Source: Rhodobacter sp. (GTDB lineage: Bacteria > Pseudomonadota > Alphaproteobacteria > Rhodobacterales > Rhodobacteraceae). Taken from it: DNA of 64,000 bases. The notes below the pieces were generated by a model. That model ran no database searches. It saw nothing but the letters and a program-made list of their open reading frames with translations, and was not told where the DNA came from. Below, piece by piece: positions 51,592 to 60,094 of this stretch. The stretch spans positions 496,001-560,000 of the forward strand of contig JACKKG010000001.1 of assembly GCA_020637515.1 (NCBI GenBank), read 5' to 3'. The translations under genes were made by a program, and so were the position numbers. Each line of letters opens with the position of its first letter. The first letter of the stretch is position 1.

Positions 51592-52578
51592 TTATTCGGC
51601 GGTCGCGGCCGCCACCTCGCGCAGCGCGCCCAGCATGCTGGACCGCGTTTCCCAGATGGCGTTCCACTGGGCGACGGCATCGCCGAAGAACTCGGGGCCC
51701 ACGCGCAGATAGGTCTTTCCGGTTCCCTCGATCTGGTCGAGCCAGCCTTGCTCATGCCCGATGTAGCTGTCGATCGTGCTGTCGACATGCTGCGCCATCA
51801 AGGTGCCGATCATCGCCCGGTCCTCTTCGGACAGGGTCGCCCAGACCCGGGCGGACACCAGCCCCACCATCGGGAACATCATGTGGTTGGACTGAATGAT
51901 GGTGTCGGCGTGATCGTAGTAGTGCAGCAGCCAGATCAGCTCGGCATCCATGTCGATGGCATCGACCTGACCGTTGGCCAGCGCGTCATAGACATCGGGC
52001 AGCGGCATCGGGGTCGGCGCGGCGCCCAGCGCCCGGTAGAAATCGAGGTTCGGTTCGAAGGGCGTGATCCGGATCTTCAGTCCGGCCAGGTCGGCGGCCG
52101 AGGTCACGTCGCCCCGGGTGACAATCTGGCGCAACCCGGCCATGCCGTAGCCGACGCCCACGACGCCGACTTCGGCCGGAAGCTGCGCCAGCATCCCGAC
52201 AGCCGTGTCGCTGCGCAGGATGCGCCCGGCATGGCTGATGTCATTGGCGAGGAACGGCGCGTAGAAGGCCCCGAAATCGGGCGCACGGTTGGACACTTCG
52301 GCCACCGTCATGAACGCCATGTCGAGCGCGCCGGTCTGCAACTGCTGAAGCATCTCGGCTTCGTTGCCAAGCTGCTGCGCCGGGAACACGGTCACGCTGT
52401 GCCGGCCGCCGCTTTGGGCCGCGAGGTCGGCGCCAAAGGCCTCGGCGGCGCGGGTCCAGATATGCGGCGGGGGCGTGATCAGCCCAAGCCGGAATTCGTT
52501 GGCGGACGCCATGGCGCCCGAAAAGGCGGCCGAAAGCGCAAGAAGCGCGCCGCCAAGCGTTTTACCCAGTGTGTTCAT
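51592..52578 (-). CDS. dctP: TRAP transporter substrate-binding protein (DctP family)
   Basis: ATG 52578 (MNTLGKTLGGALLALSAAF) has an AGGGAG site and starts a signal peptide cleaved near residue 26. The 328-residue protein has the DctP features ADLAGLKIRITPFEPNLDFYRALGAAPTPMPLPDVYDALANGQVDAIDMD, including the Arg that clamps a substrate carboxylate. It captures a carboxylate solute in the periplasm for DctQM. It is 26 bp downstream of the dioxygenase gene, which is the best clue to its substrate. Confidence 0.92.
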   Translation of the reverse strand: MNTLGKTLGGALLALSAAFSGAMASANEFRLGLITPPPHIWTRAAEAFGADLAAQSGGRHSVTVFPAQQLGNEAEMLQQLQTGALDMAFMTVAEVSNRAPDFGAFYAPFLANDISHAGRILRSDTAVGMLAQLPAEVGVVGVGYGMAGLRQIVTRGDVTSAADLAGLKIRITPFEPNLDFYRALGAAPTPMPLPDVYDALANGQVDAIDMDAELIWLLHYYDHADTIIQSNHMMFPMVGLVSARVWATLSEEDRAMIGTLMAQHVDSTIDSYIGHEQGWLDQIEGTGKTYLRVGPEFFGDAVAQWNAIWETRSSMLGALREVAAATAE

Positions 52579-52604
52579 TGGTTTCTCCCTGTTTATGGTT
52601 CCGG

Positions 52605-53168
52605 TCAAAGCTGGACCCAGCCCTCGGGCGGCTTGCCCCGGCCGGGATGCACGGTGCCGCAATGCGGGCAGGTGCGGGCGTCCATGTCGTTGTGGAAGGC
52701 GTCGTAGATCTGCGGTAGAGCGGACACGATCCCCTCGGGGCCGTCAAGCGTCACTTCGGCGCGGTGCACCAGCCCTTCGCAGTTGAAGCAATACCACTCG
52801 AACCCTTCCTTCATGCCGGGTTGGCGCGGCGCCTCGACGACGATCCCGATCGAGCCTTCCTGCGGGCGCTGCGGGGCGTGGCGGGTGTGCGGCGGAAGCA
52901 GGAAAACCTCGCCCTCGCGAACCGGCACGTCATAGATCTTTCCGCCGTCGGCGATCTTCAGCATCATGTCGCCCTTCTGCTGAAAGAACCATTCCTCGAC
53001 CGGGTCGTCATGGAAATCGACGCGGGTGTTCGGCCCGCCGACGACCATCACGATCATGTTGCCTTCCTTGTGCAACAACTGGTTGCCAACCGGCGGGCGC
53101 AGCTTGTCCGCGTTATCCTCAACCCATTTCTTGAAGTTGAACGGTTTCAGTGTCGGATGTTCGGCCAT
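52605..53168 (-). CDS. 3-hydroxyanthranilate 3,4-dioxygenase
   Basis: ATG 53168 has a GGAG site. The 187-residue cupin keeps the family iron ligands His53, Glu59 and His97, and the substrate-binding Arg49, Arg101 and Glu112. A C-terminal rubredoxin-like site has Cys127/Cys130 and Cys167/Cys170, as in bacterial HAAO. It opens the ring of 3-hydroxyanthranilate to 2-amino-3-carboxymuconate semialdehyde with O2. It heads a unit with a TRAP transporter. The usual next enzyme, ACMS decarboxylase, is not in the window. Confidence 0.93.
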   Translation of the reverse strand: MAEHPTLKPFNFKKWVEDNADKLRPPVGNQLLHKEGNMIVMVVGGPNTRVDFHDDPVEEWFFQQKGDMMLKIADGGKIYDVPVREGEVFLLPPHTRHAPQRPQEGSIGIVVEAPRQPGMKEGFEWYCFNCEGLVHRAEVTLDGPEGIVSALPQIYDAFHNDMDARTCPHCGTVHPGRGKPPEGWVQL

Positions 53169-53273
53169 CTGATTTCTCCATCCCGGGCCTGTGTGGCCCT
53201 CTTGGTGCGCGGTGTCCCGTGGTGATCCTAGGCGAGTCTGATCCCAAGAAATATTTGTTTCGAGGAAATTCGG

Positions 53274-53293
53274 TATCCATATTTGTGATAGCC
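53274..53293 (-). promoter_or_regulatory. Possible LysR operator upstream of the dioxygenase
   Basis: On the minus strand GGCTA (53293 to 53289) and GGATA (53278 to 53274) are spaced 15 bp, the same spacing as the GGATA boxes at 55212-55246 and 57040-57059. This would place the dioxygenase/TRAP unit under the same LysR regulator. One of the two boxes has a mismatch. Confidence 0.35.
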
Positions 53294-53299
53294 AGCCGT

Positions 53300-54223
53300 C
53301 TAATCCAGCAGCAGGACGGTTCCCCCCGCCGCGAGGATCAGCGTGAACGCGAAACGCGCGGGGGCCACCGAAAGCCCGTGCCCGAACAAGCCCCACAAAA
53401 GCGCGGCAAAGAACACCTCGAGCGTGCCGAGACAGGCCACCACCACAGCCGGGATCGCGGCCAACGCCGCGAACTGGCAGACCTGTCCGACGGCCAGTGC
53501 CCCGGCGGCGGCCCATTGCCAACGGCCGCGGTCGGCTAGCAATCGCCGCAGCCTTGCCCCGCGCGCCCTGCCCGCAAGAGCCGCGAGGGGGAACCAAAGG
53601 CAGCCCACGATCGCCCCGATGAATGTTCCCAGCAGCGGGTCGGGCAGAGTCTCAAGCCCCAGCCGGCGCAGGACATAGGCCGAGGCGTAGACCGCCGCCG
53701 ACCCGATTCCGATCCAGAACCCGGCCCTGTCCCAGACCTCGCGTCCGGGCCCGCCCTGGTAGATCAACACCGCCACCAGGACGATCGCCGCCCCGACCAG
53801 GGCCCGCGGCCCCGGCACCTCGGCCAGCAGAAGCAGCGCCAGCGGCAGCGTGAAGACCGGCGTGAGCCGACGCAAGAGGCTGGCCCGCACCGCGCCGATC
53901 CGTTCCGTGGCGCGATAGAGCGTTGCGCGGCCCAGCACGGTGGAAAAGACCCCGGCAGCCGCAAAGATCGCGACCGTGCCCACCGAGCCGGGGTCGAGCA
54001 GCCGCGCCAACTGGACCCGGCCGAACCCCATCCACAGCAGCCCGGTGCCCAGCGCGGTCACCAGGGCCGACAGGTAGACGCCATTGTCGCCCCTTGCGAC
54101 CGGCTTGCCCTGCGCGATGGCCACCCCGGCAAAGCCATAGGCCGCGGCGGCCAGCACCGCGAAACCGATACCGCCGAGCGCGATCTGGTCAAACACGAAG
54201 GCCGCAGCCCTCGAAAGCGGCAC
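53300..54223 (-). CDS. EamA/DMT-family transporter
   Basis: The start is uncertain: GTG 54223 (GAAAAGG upstream) or GTG 54196, which overlaps the aldolase stop by 8 bases. The product is 298-307 residues with about ten helices in two EamA repeats (GIGFAVLAAAAYGFAGVAIAQG; WIGIGSAAVYASAYVLRRLG). It is probably an inner-membrane exporter or importer of an amino acid or metabolite. Its position within the catabolic cluster, between the aldolase and the dioxygenase, suggests it moves a pathway compound. Confidence 0.78.
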   Translation of the reverse strand: MPLSRAAAFVFDQIALGGIGFAVLAAAAYGFAGVAIAQGKPVARGDNGVYLSALVTALGTGLLWMGFGRVQLARLLDPGSVGTVAIFAAAGVFSTVLGRATLYRATERIGAVRASLLRRLTPVFTLPLALLLLAEVPGPRALVGAAIVLVAVLIYQGGPGREVWDRAGFWIGIGSAAVYASAYVLRRLGLETLPDPLLGTFIGAIVGCLWFPLAALAGRARGARLRRLLADRGRWQWAAAGALAVGQVCQFAALAAIPAVVVACLGTLEVFFAALLWGLFGHGLSVAPARFAFTLILAAGGTVLLLD

Positions 54224-55142
54224 GCGTCGCGGCCTTTTCGGCCTCGGTCAATTCCAGCATCGGGTGGCGCACCCGCCCCCCAACCTGCCCGAGAAGCTCT
54301 TGCCAATACTTGCCATGCGCGGTGGGTTTGCCCCCCGGTTTGGTCGCGCGAATCGCCGCGCGCACCGGGTTCAGGCTGTCACGGACCCGCCGCGCCTGAT
54401 CCAGCTTTCCGGCGAACGCCAGTTCAGTATATTCGTGCATCCGGCGGTCGTTCTTCGTCTGCAACTGATAGGGCGGCGACGAGCACAGATAAAGCTGCCA
54501 GCCCAGTTCCTCGATATTGTCGAGCCATTCTTCCTCGGACGAGGTCGAGACCAGGATCCTGTCGCCCACCATCTGGGTCAGCCGCACATACATCTCGCGC
54601 GGCACGGAATACTTGATGGCCATGATATTGGGCAATTCCGCAACGCGGGCGCAGGTTTCCGGGGCCATCAGATAGCCGCTGTCGGGGTGGCTCCACATCG
54701 CGATGCCGATATCGAGCCGGTCGCAGAGGTATTTGTAATAGTTGAACAAGACCTCGTCGCGGTCGTGGCAAAAGCTCAGCATCGGCGCGTGGACCACCAC
54801 ATAGTCGGCGCCGCAGTCTTGCGCGTGGAGGCCCAGCTCCAGCACCGTATCGACGTTCTGGTCCGAGATCGACATGATGGTCCCGGCCCGGTCGCCGCAT
54901 TCCTGCGCGGCGATGGTCATGTTGCGCTTGCGCTCTTCCAGCGACATCGACCAGAACTCGCCCTGCTTTCCGGCAACGAAAAGGCCCTGGATGCCCAGAT
55001 CGTCAATCCAGTGGCGGATGTTGCGGCGCAGGCCGGCCTCGTCCAGCGCCAGGGTCTCGTCAAAGGGGTTGAGCGCGGCGGCCCAGATGCCGCGCATGGT
55101 TTCGCGCGCATGGGCTTTGGCGTCGTGCTTGGCGTATTTCAT
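54189..55142 (-). CDS. Dihydrodipicolinate synthase/N-acetylneuraminate lyase family protein
   Basis: The 317-residue protein is a class I aldolase-type TIM barrel. The Schiff-base Lys is in NIMAIKYSVPREM, GLFVAGKQGEFWSMSLEERKRN replaces the usual GTTGE motif, and the Tyr region is ADYVVVHAPMLSF. The altered GKQGE and the WSHPDSGYLM segment mark a subgroup that is not lysine-pathway DapA. It may cleave or form a carbon-carbon bond of an oxo acid in this cluster. It is divergent from the aspartate-dehydrogenase-like gene and overlaps the EamA gene. Confidence 0.82.
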   Translation of the reverse strand: MKYAKHDAKAHARETMRGIWAAALNPFDETLALDEAGLRRNIRHWIDDLGIQGLFVAGKQGEFWSMSLEERKRNMTIAAQECGDRAGTIMSISDQNVDTVLELGLHAQDCGADYVVVHAPMLSFCHDRDEVLFNYYKYLCDRLDIGIAMWSHPDSGYLMAPETCARVAELPNIMAIKYSVPREMYVRLTQMVGDRILVSTSSEEEWLDNIEELGWQLYLCSSPPYQLQTKNDRRMHEYTELAFAGKLDQARRVRDSLNPVRAAIRATKPGGKPTAHGKYWQELLGQVGGRVRHPMLELTEAEKAATRAAFEGCGLRV

Positions 55143-55207
55143 GGCTGGGGTCCGGAAAAGCTGGGGTCAGAATGGCCGCAATAAGGCCCGATCCGTGGCG
55201 CGCGGCC

Positions 55208-55246
55208 AATCGGATAGGTCCGAATTGGATATTCCAATTTTGGATA
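55208..55246. promoter_or_regulatory. Three phased GGATA boxes in the divergent promoter: probable LysR operator
   Basis: GGATA occurs at 55212-55216, 55227-55231 and 55242-55246, exactly 15 bp apart. The middle copy lies in a perfect 17-bp palindrome (55223-55239: AATTGGA, TAT, TCCAATT). LysR regulators bind about 15-bp T-N11-A half sites in tandem, so this is a strong candidate for the operator between the aldolase and aspartate-dehydrogenase-like genes. Confidence 0.6.
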
Positions 55247-55298
55247 TCAAAGCCACGGGAAATGCCGTTAAGTTGAAACCGACCAGAGGAGAACCGCG

Positions 55299-56069
55299 TT
55301 GAATATCGGACTGATCGGGGAAGGCGCCATCGGGCGCCATGTGCAGGCGGAACTGGCAAAGCGCGGGCTGGTTCCCGTGGCGTGGATCGTCCGGCCGGCC
55401 AAGGCCCAGGCGGGCGGGCCGCGCGTCGCCAGTGCCAGGGACCTGCCCGAACAGGTCACGCTGATGATCGATTGCGCGGGCCACGCGGCGCTGGCCGAAC
55501 ATGGGCCGGCCATTCTTGCGCGCGGGATCGACCTGCTGACCGTCTCGCCGGGGGCGCTGGCGGACCCGGTGCTGTGCGACAGGCTGGAACAGGCCGCCGT
55601 CGCGGGCGGATCGCGGCTTTACCTTGCCAGCGGCGCCATCGGCGCGCTGGATTGCCTGCAAGCGGCGCGGATCGGCGAACTTGCCCAGGTTCGCTATACC
55701 GGGCGGAAGCCGCCGCGCGGCTGGATGGGTTCGCCCGCCGAGACCGTCCTGGATCTGGCCACGCTGGACCAGGCCGCCACGCATTTCACCGGCACCGCCC
55801 GGGAAGCCGCCCTGCGCTATCCCAAGAACGCCAATGTCGCGGCCGCCGTCGCGCTGGCCGGGATCGGGTTCGACCGCACCGAGGTCGCGCTGATCGCCGA
55901 CCCGGCCGTCACCGCCAACGTGCACGAAATCACGGCGTCGGGCACGTTCGGCCGGTTCACCTTTCACATCGAGGCCGCAAGCCTGCCCGACAATCCCAAA
56001 AGCTCGGCCATCGCGGCGATGAGCGTCGTCGCGGCGATCGAACGCCAGCGCGGCTGGATCAGCCTGTGA
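55299..56069 (+). CDS. Aspartate dehydrogenase-family protein
   Basis: The TTG start at 55299 has an AGAGGA site 8 bp before it. The 256-residue protein has NIGLIGEGAIGRHVQ (NAD(P) site). The C-terminal family signature runs YPKNANVAAAVALAGIGFD, ADPAVTANVHEI and LPDNPKSSAIAAMSVVAAI; the His of NVHEI is the expected catalytic residue. It interconverts an amino acid (aspartate in known members) and its imino/oxo acid. In this cluster it may act on a different dicarboxylate. It overlaps nothing and precedes LysR by 7 bp. Confidence 0.88.
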   Translation: MNIGLIGEGAIGRHVQAELAKRGLVPVAWIVRPAKAQAGGPRVASARDLPEQVTLMIDCAGHAALAEHGPAILARGIDLLTVSPGALADPVLCDRLEQAAVAGGSRLYLASGAIGALDCLQAARIGELAQVRYTGRKPPRGWMGSPAETVLDLATLDQAATHFTGTAREAALRYPKNANVAAAVALAGIGFDRTEVALIADPAVTANVHEITASGTFGRFTFHIEAASLPDNPKSSAIAAMSVVAAIERQRGWISL

Positions 56070-56076
56070 TCCGCGC

Positions 56077-57042
56077 ATGATCAACAGCCACACCCGTATC
56101 GTCGAACGTGCGCTGACCCGGCTCAAGTTGCGCCAACTCAGGTTGCTGGTCGTCGTCGGCCTTCATGGCAATATCCAGAACGCCGCCCGGGACCTCGGGA
56201 TTTCCCAGCCCGCCGCGACCAAGATGATCCAGGATCTCGAACTCGATTTCGAGGTGAAGCTGTTCGAGCGCACCAATCGCGGCGTCGTGCCGACGATCTT
56301 CGGCGAAAGCCTGATCCGGCACGGCAAGCTGATCTTTGCGCAGATTTCGACCGCCGCGCAGGAACTGGACGACCTGAACGAGGGCAACAGCGGCAGGGTC
56401 GTGGTGGGCACGCTTCTGGCCGCGTCGCCAATGATCCTGCCCGAAGCAGTGGAGGCCCTGCTGAAGGACCGCCCGAAGGTGGCGATCAAGATCGTCGAGG
56501 GCACCAACGAGGTGCTGATGCCGTCCCTGCTGTCGGGCGAGATCGACATGGTCGTCGGACGATTGCCCAGCCACCGCCACCGCACCAGGATCAAGCAGGA
56601 AAAGTTCTTTGACGAACGGGTTCTGGCCGTGGTCGGACCGCAGCATCCGCTGGCCCGGGCGCGGCAGATCGGCTTTGAACAGTTGATGCCCTATGGCTGG
56701 ATCCTGCCGCCGGTCGAAACGACACTGCGCCGCCAGACCGATCAGTTCTTTGTGCGGGTTGACCAGTATACGCCCAGCGTCACGATCGAATCGGTGTCGT
56801 ATCTTGCCAATCGGACGATGCTCAGAAGCCATGACTTCATCGGGTTGATGCCGGCACAGGTGGCCGCGCTGGACATCGCGGCCGGGCTGCTCGTCGCGCT
56901 TGACTGGGCGGTGCCGTTCGGCGCCAATCCCGTCGGCGTTTCGCATCGCGGCGTCGAAAGCCTGTCGCCCGCTGGCGGGGCGTTCCTCGAGGCGTTGCGC
57001 AGGGCCGCGCAGAACCTCAAGGTCGAAACCGGATCTCCCTGA
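56077..57042 (+). CDS. LysR-family transcriptional regulator
   Basis: The 321-residue protein has a LysR helix-turn-helix (LRQLRLLVVVGLHGNIQNAARDLGISQPAATKMIQDLE, residues about 16-52). The effector domain starts near residue 95 (GRVVVGTLLAASPMILPEAV). It is placed between the aspartate-dehydrogenase-like and aldehyde-dehydrogenase genes and most likely controls the whole cluster, binding the phased GGATA boxes. The inducer is probably a pathway intermediate. Confidence 0.92.
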   Translation: MINSHTRIVERALTRLKLRQLRLLVVVGLHGNIQNAARDLGISQPAATKMIQDLELDFEVKLFERTNRGVVPTIFGESLIRHGKLIFAQISTAAQELDDLNEGNSGRVVVGTLLAASPMILPEAVEALLKDRPKVAIKIVEGTNEVLMPSLLSGEIDMVVGRLPSHRHRTRIKQEKFFDERVLAVVGPQHPLARARQIGFEQLMPYGWILPPVETTLRRQTDQFFVRVDQYTPSVTIESVSYLANRTMLRSHDFIGLMPAQVAALDIAAGLLVALDWAVPFGANPVGVSHRGVESLSPAGGAFLEALRRAAQNLKVETGSP

Positions 57043-57059
57043 TATCAGGCTTTCGGATA
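57040..57059. promoter_or_regulatory. Possible LysR operator upstream of the aldehyde dehydrogenase
   Basis: TGATA (57040-57044) and GGATA (57055-57059) are 15 bp apart, the spacing seen in the divergent promoter. They overlap the LysR stop codon and lie about 90 bp before the aldehyde dehydrogenase ATG. One box has one mismatch. Confidence 0.35.
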
Positions 57060-57145
57060 CCAGTATTTTCTCAATTCACTTGAGCTGATGCCGGGCCAGG
57101 TGAGACGTTGCTTGCCAAAGACACGCGAGACACCAAGAGGTCGGC

Positions 57146-58597
57146 ATGACATCCTATCCGGATCTGCAACTCTACATCGGCGGCAAGTGGCGCAAGACGG
57201 CGCAGGACATTCCCGTTGTCAACCCGGCCACGGAAGAGGTCATCGGCAGGCTCCCCCATGCCGAGATTTCCGATCTGGACGACGCGCTGACCGCGGCAGA
57301 GGCCGGGTTTCGCCTGTGGCGCCACACGGCCCCCCGGGACCGGGCCGACATCATTGTCCGCGCCGCCCGGCTGATGCGTGAACGCCAGGACGAGATCGCC
57401 CGCGCGATCACCGCGGAACAGGGCAAGCCGCTGGAACAGGCCCGGCTGGAAGTGATCCGCGGTTGCGAATTTTTCGAATGGGACGCCGGCGAGGCGATGC
57501 GCAGCTATGGCCGGGTCATCCCGTCGGCCCACGGCACGCGCTACGCCGTCCACCACGAGCCAGTCGGCGTGGTCCTGGGTCTGTCGCCCTGGAATTTCCC
57601 GATGAGCCAGCCGGCCCGGAAAGTGGGGGGCGCGCTGGCCTCGGGCTGTTCGATCATTCTGAAGGCCGCCGAGGAAACGCCTGCCGGGGCGCTGCACATT
57701 GCCCGCGCCTTTCACGATGCAGGCCTGCCGCCCGGTGTTCTGAACCTGGTTTTCGGGACCCCGGCGATGATTTCCGACCACCTGATCCGGCAGGATGCGG
57801 TGCGGCTGGTGGCGTTTACCGGCTCGACCGCCGTCGGCCGCCATCTGACGACGCTGGCGTCCGAAAACATGACCCGCGTGCTGATGGAACTGGGCGGCCA
57901 TGCCCCGGTCATCGTCTGCGAGGATACCGATATCGAAAAGGCTGCGATAAGCGGCGCGATCCGCAAATATCGCAACGCGGGACAGGTCTGCACCTCGCCC
58001 ACGCGGTTTTTCGTGCATGAAAGCGTTTACGAGCCGTTCCTGGCCCGGTTCATCGAGCGCGCGCAGGCGGTTCGGGTGGGCAACGGCGCCGAGCCGGGCA
58101 TCGAGATGGGCCCGCTGGCCAACGAACGCCGCCTGCCGGCGCTGGCGGCGCTGGTCGAAGACGCCCGCGCCAAGGGGGCCGAGGTCCGCACCGGCGGGCG
58201 CCGGATCGGCAACACCGGCTATATGTTCGAGCCGACCGTGCTGGCCAATGTCCCCGATGACGCCCGGGTCATGCAGGAAGAGCCCTTTGGCCCGATCGCC
58301 ATCATCAACCCCGTCGCCTCGCTGGACGAGGCGATTTCCAGGGCGAATTCCGTCCCCTTCGGTCTGGCTGCCTATGGGTTCAGCAATCGTGCCGATTACA
58401 TCGACCGCATGACCGACGGGATCGAGGCCGGAAACATCTCGTTCAACACGCTGGAGGCGTCTTTGCCGGAAACCCCGTTCGGGGGTGTGAAGTCCAGCGG
58501 CTATGGCCGCGAGGGCGGGACCGAGGGGCTGGACAACTACATGGTCGTCAAGAACATCTCGCACCACATGGACATCGACCTGCCCGCGGGCGGCTGA
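57146..58597 (+). CDS. NAD(P)-dependent aldehyde dehydrogenase
   Basis: The ATG has an AGAGG site. The 483-residue length is standard for the family. The catalytic Glu is in MELGGHAPVIV (near residue 250) and the Cys is in RNAGQVCTSPTRFF (near residue 284). WNFPMSQPARKVGGALASGC is the nucleotide-binding region. It oxidises an aldehyde to an acid. Sequence features are closest to the succinate-semialdehyde dehydrogenase branch. In this cluster it could oxidise an aminomuconate semialdehyde or a smaller aldehyde product. Confidence 0.93.
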   Translation: MTSYPDLQLYIGGKWRKTAQDIPVVNPATEEVIGRLPHAEISDLDDALTAAEAGFRLWRHTAPRDRADIIVRAARLMRERQDEIARAITAEQGKPLEQARLEVIRGCEFFEWDAGEAMRSYGRVIPSAHGTRYAVHHEPVGVVLGLSPWNFPMSQPARKVGGALASGCSIILKAAEETPAGALHIARAFHDAGLPPGVLNLVFGTPAMISDHLIRQDAVRLVAFTGSTAVGRHLTTLASENMTRVLMELGGHAPVIVCEDTDIEKAAISGAIRKYRNAGQVCTSPTRFFVHESVYEPFLARFIERAQAVRVGNGAEPGIEMGPLANERRLPALAALVEDARAKGAEVRTGGRRIGNTGYMFEPTVLANVPDDARVMQEEPFGPIAIINPVASLDEAISRANSVPFGLAAYGFSNRADYIDRMTDGIEAGNISFNTLEASLPETPFGGVKSSGYGREGGTEGLDNYMVVKNISHHMDIDLPAGG

Positions 58598-58637
58598 AAA
58601 CGGCCCGGGCGCCCGGCCCACGCGGGGCGCCCCACCG

Positions 58638-59243
58638 TCAGCCCGCCTGGCGCAAGTCCTGGATCATCCGGTCCAGGTTGCCGCTCCGGCGTTCCAGCAT
58701 CGTGCCGATTTCCTGACGCTCGGCGGCCAGCACGTTCACGCCGCCGATGATCAGGTTGAAGAACAGGTTCCGCCCGGACCGGTCCGAAACATGCCAGCGC
58801 ACTTCGAACGGGGCCTGTCCACGCAGGGTCATGGTGGTCACGACCTCCCAGAAGCTTTGCAGCGCGCGGGCGTCCTGCACATCGGCGGTGGCGCCTATGA
58901 AGCGGCGGAACTGGCGGCCGTATTTGCGCGCCAGATAGCCGCGAAAGGCCTCGGTAAAGGCTGACATCTGCGCCGCCGAGGCGCTGCGCGCGGGCGGCCC
59001 CAGCGCCGAACGGGCGATGATCGGCACGTCCCCGTAGCGGTCGAAGAGATCCTCGAACCGGGCGATCATCCGCGATTCCGACGCCCCCGAATTGATGATC
59101 CCCTGCACGTCTGCCATCACCTGGTCGATCAGCGCCCGCGCCTGCGCCTGCGTCATCGCGCCGGCCTGGCGCGGCAGCAGCGAAAGCGTGGCCAGGCCGG
59201 CCAGGCCGGCCAAAACGCGCCGGCGGGTGTCAGAAATCGGCAT
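58638..59243 (-). CDS. mlaC: Phospholipid-binding periplasmic protein MlaC
   Basis: ATG 59243 overlaps the mlaA end by 14 bp. The 201-residue protein has a twin-Arg-like signal (DTRRRVLAGLAGLATLSLLP) and the MlaC/Ttg2D fold: FEDLFDRYGDVPIIARSALG, AFRGYLARKYGRQF and GRNLFFNLIIGGVNVLAAERQEIG. It ferries phospholipids between MlaA in the outer membrane and an inner-membrane ABC complex. The mlaFEDB genes are not in the window. Confidence 0.9.
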   Translation of the reverse strand: MPISDTRRRVLAGLAGLATLSLLPRQAGAMTQAQARALIDQVMADVQGIINSGASESRMIARFEDLFDRYGDVPIIARSALGPPARSASAAQMSAFTEAFRGYLARKYGRQFRRFIGATADVQDARALQSFWEVVTTMTLRGQAPFEVRWHVSDRSGRNLFFNLIIGGVNVLAAERQEIGTMLERRSGNLDRMIQDLRQAG

Positions 59244-59982
59244 ACGGGTCAATGATCTCGTCCTCGGCTTGAATGCCAAGATGATAACGGCGGGTCTGCA
59301 GGTAGAGAAGCCTCGCCTGGGCATAAGGGTCGGCGGTATTGATCACATTCGCGTCGAGCAGGTCGGAATATTCCGCCGCGTTGGCAAAGCGCCCCGCCAG
59401 CCGCGCCGCCACGCTGAGATTGTAGTCGCCCGCGGACGGCAGCACCAGCCGCATCGGGTCCAGCGCCATGTCCACCACCAGCCCCAGCGCGTCCCGCCCG
59501 GTCGAGGGGCCGAACGCCGGCAGCACCACATAGGCGCCCTCGGGCGCGCCCCAGCGGTGCAGCGTCTCGCCGAAATCGCTGCTGCGCCCGTGCACGCCCA
59601 ACCGACTGGCGGGGTCGAACAGCCCGCCCAATCCGACCGTGGTGTTCAGCAGCAGCCGCACGGTATTCTCGGTCGCGTGATCGGGGCGCAGTTGCAGCAG
59701 GTCGTTCAGAATCACCCCGGGCAGGCCCAGATTGGCGCCGAAATTGCCCAGCGCGTGGCGGAAGGGGTGGCGCCGGGGCGCGGCCGCAGGGACCTCGGAC
59801 GCAGGGTCGGCGGGCGCGCTGTCCGCGCGCGATACCACCCCGGCCAACGCCAGGTTGCGCTGAAACCACACGCGGTTCACGGCCTCGTTCGGGTCATTCG
59901 TGCCAGTCGCCACCGGGGCATGACCGCAGGCCGCGAGCAGCAGCGCGGCGCCGAACGCCAGGACCTTGATCTTGGGTGCCAC
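59230..59982 (-). CDS. mlaA: MlaA/VacJ-family lipoprotein
   Basis: The GTG start at 59982 has GGAG 8 bp upstream. The 250-residue protein has a lipobox (LLLAACGH, Cys near residue 19), so it is an outer-membrane lipoprotein. Family motifs are NDPNEAVNRVWFQRNLALA, RLLLNTTVGLGGLFDPASRLG and FGETLHRWGAPEGAYVVLPAFGPST. It removes surface-exposed phospholipid from the outer membrane in partnership with MlaC. It is divergent from the type I secretion genes. Confidence 0.92.
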   Translation of the reverse strand: MAPKIKVLAFGAALLLAACGHAPVATGTNDPNEAVNRVWFQRNLALAGVVSRADSAPADPASEVPAAAPRRHPFRHALGNFGANLGLPGVILNDLLQLRPDHATENTVRLLLNTTVGLGGLFDPASRLGVHGRSSDFGETLHRWGAPEGAYVVLPAFGPSTGRDALGLVVDMALDPMRLVLPSAGDYNLSVAARLAGRFANAAEYSDLLDANVINTADPYAQARLLYLQTRRYHLGIQAEDEIIDPYADF

Positions 59983-60094
59983 CAGAATTCTCCAAACACG
60001 TTTACCGGATCATAGGCTTTGGCCCTTATCCCCGTCTTAACAGGCGCCGGCGCGTCAGGGCAACCGGACCCGGCCGGAAAGGGGATCGCGCGCG

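Noticed and set aside
58598..58637. GC palindromes (CGGGCGCCCG and GGGGCGCCCC) between the aldehyde dehydrogenase and mlaC as terminators
   Set aside because: They are short self-complementary runs without loops or T-tracts; termination here cannot be supported by eye.
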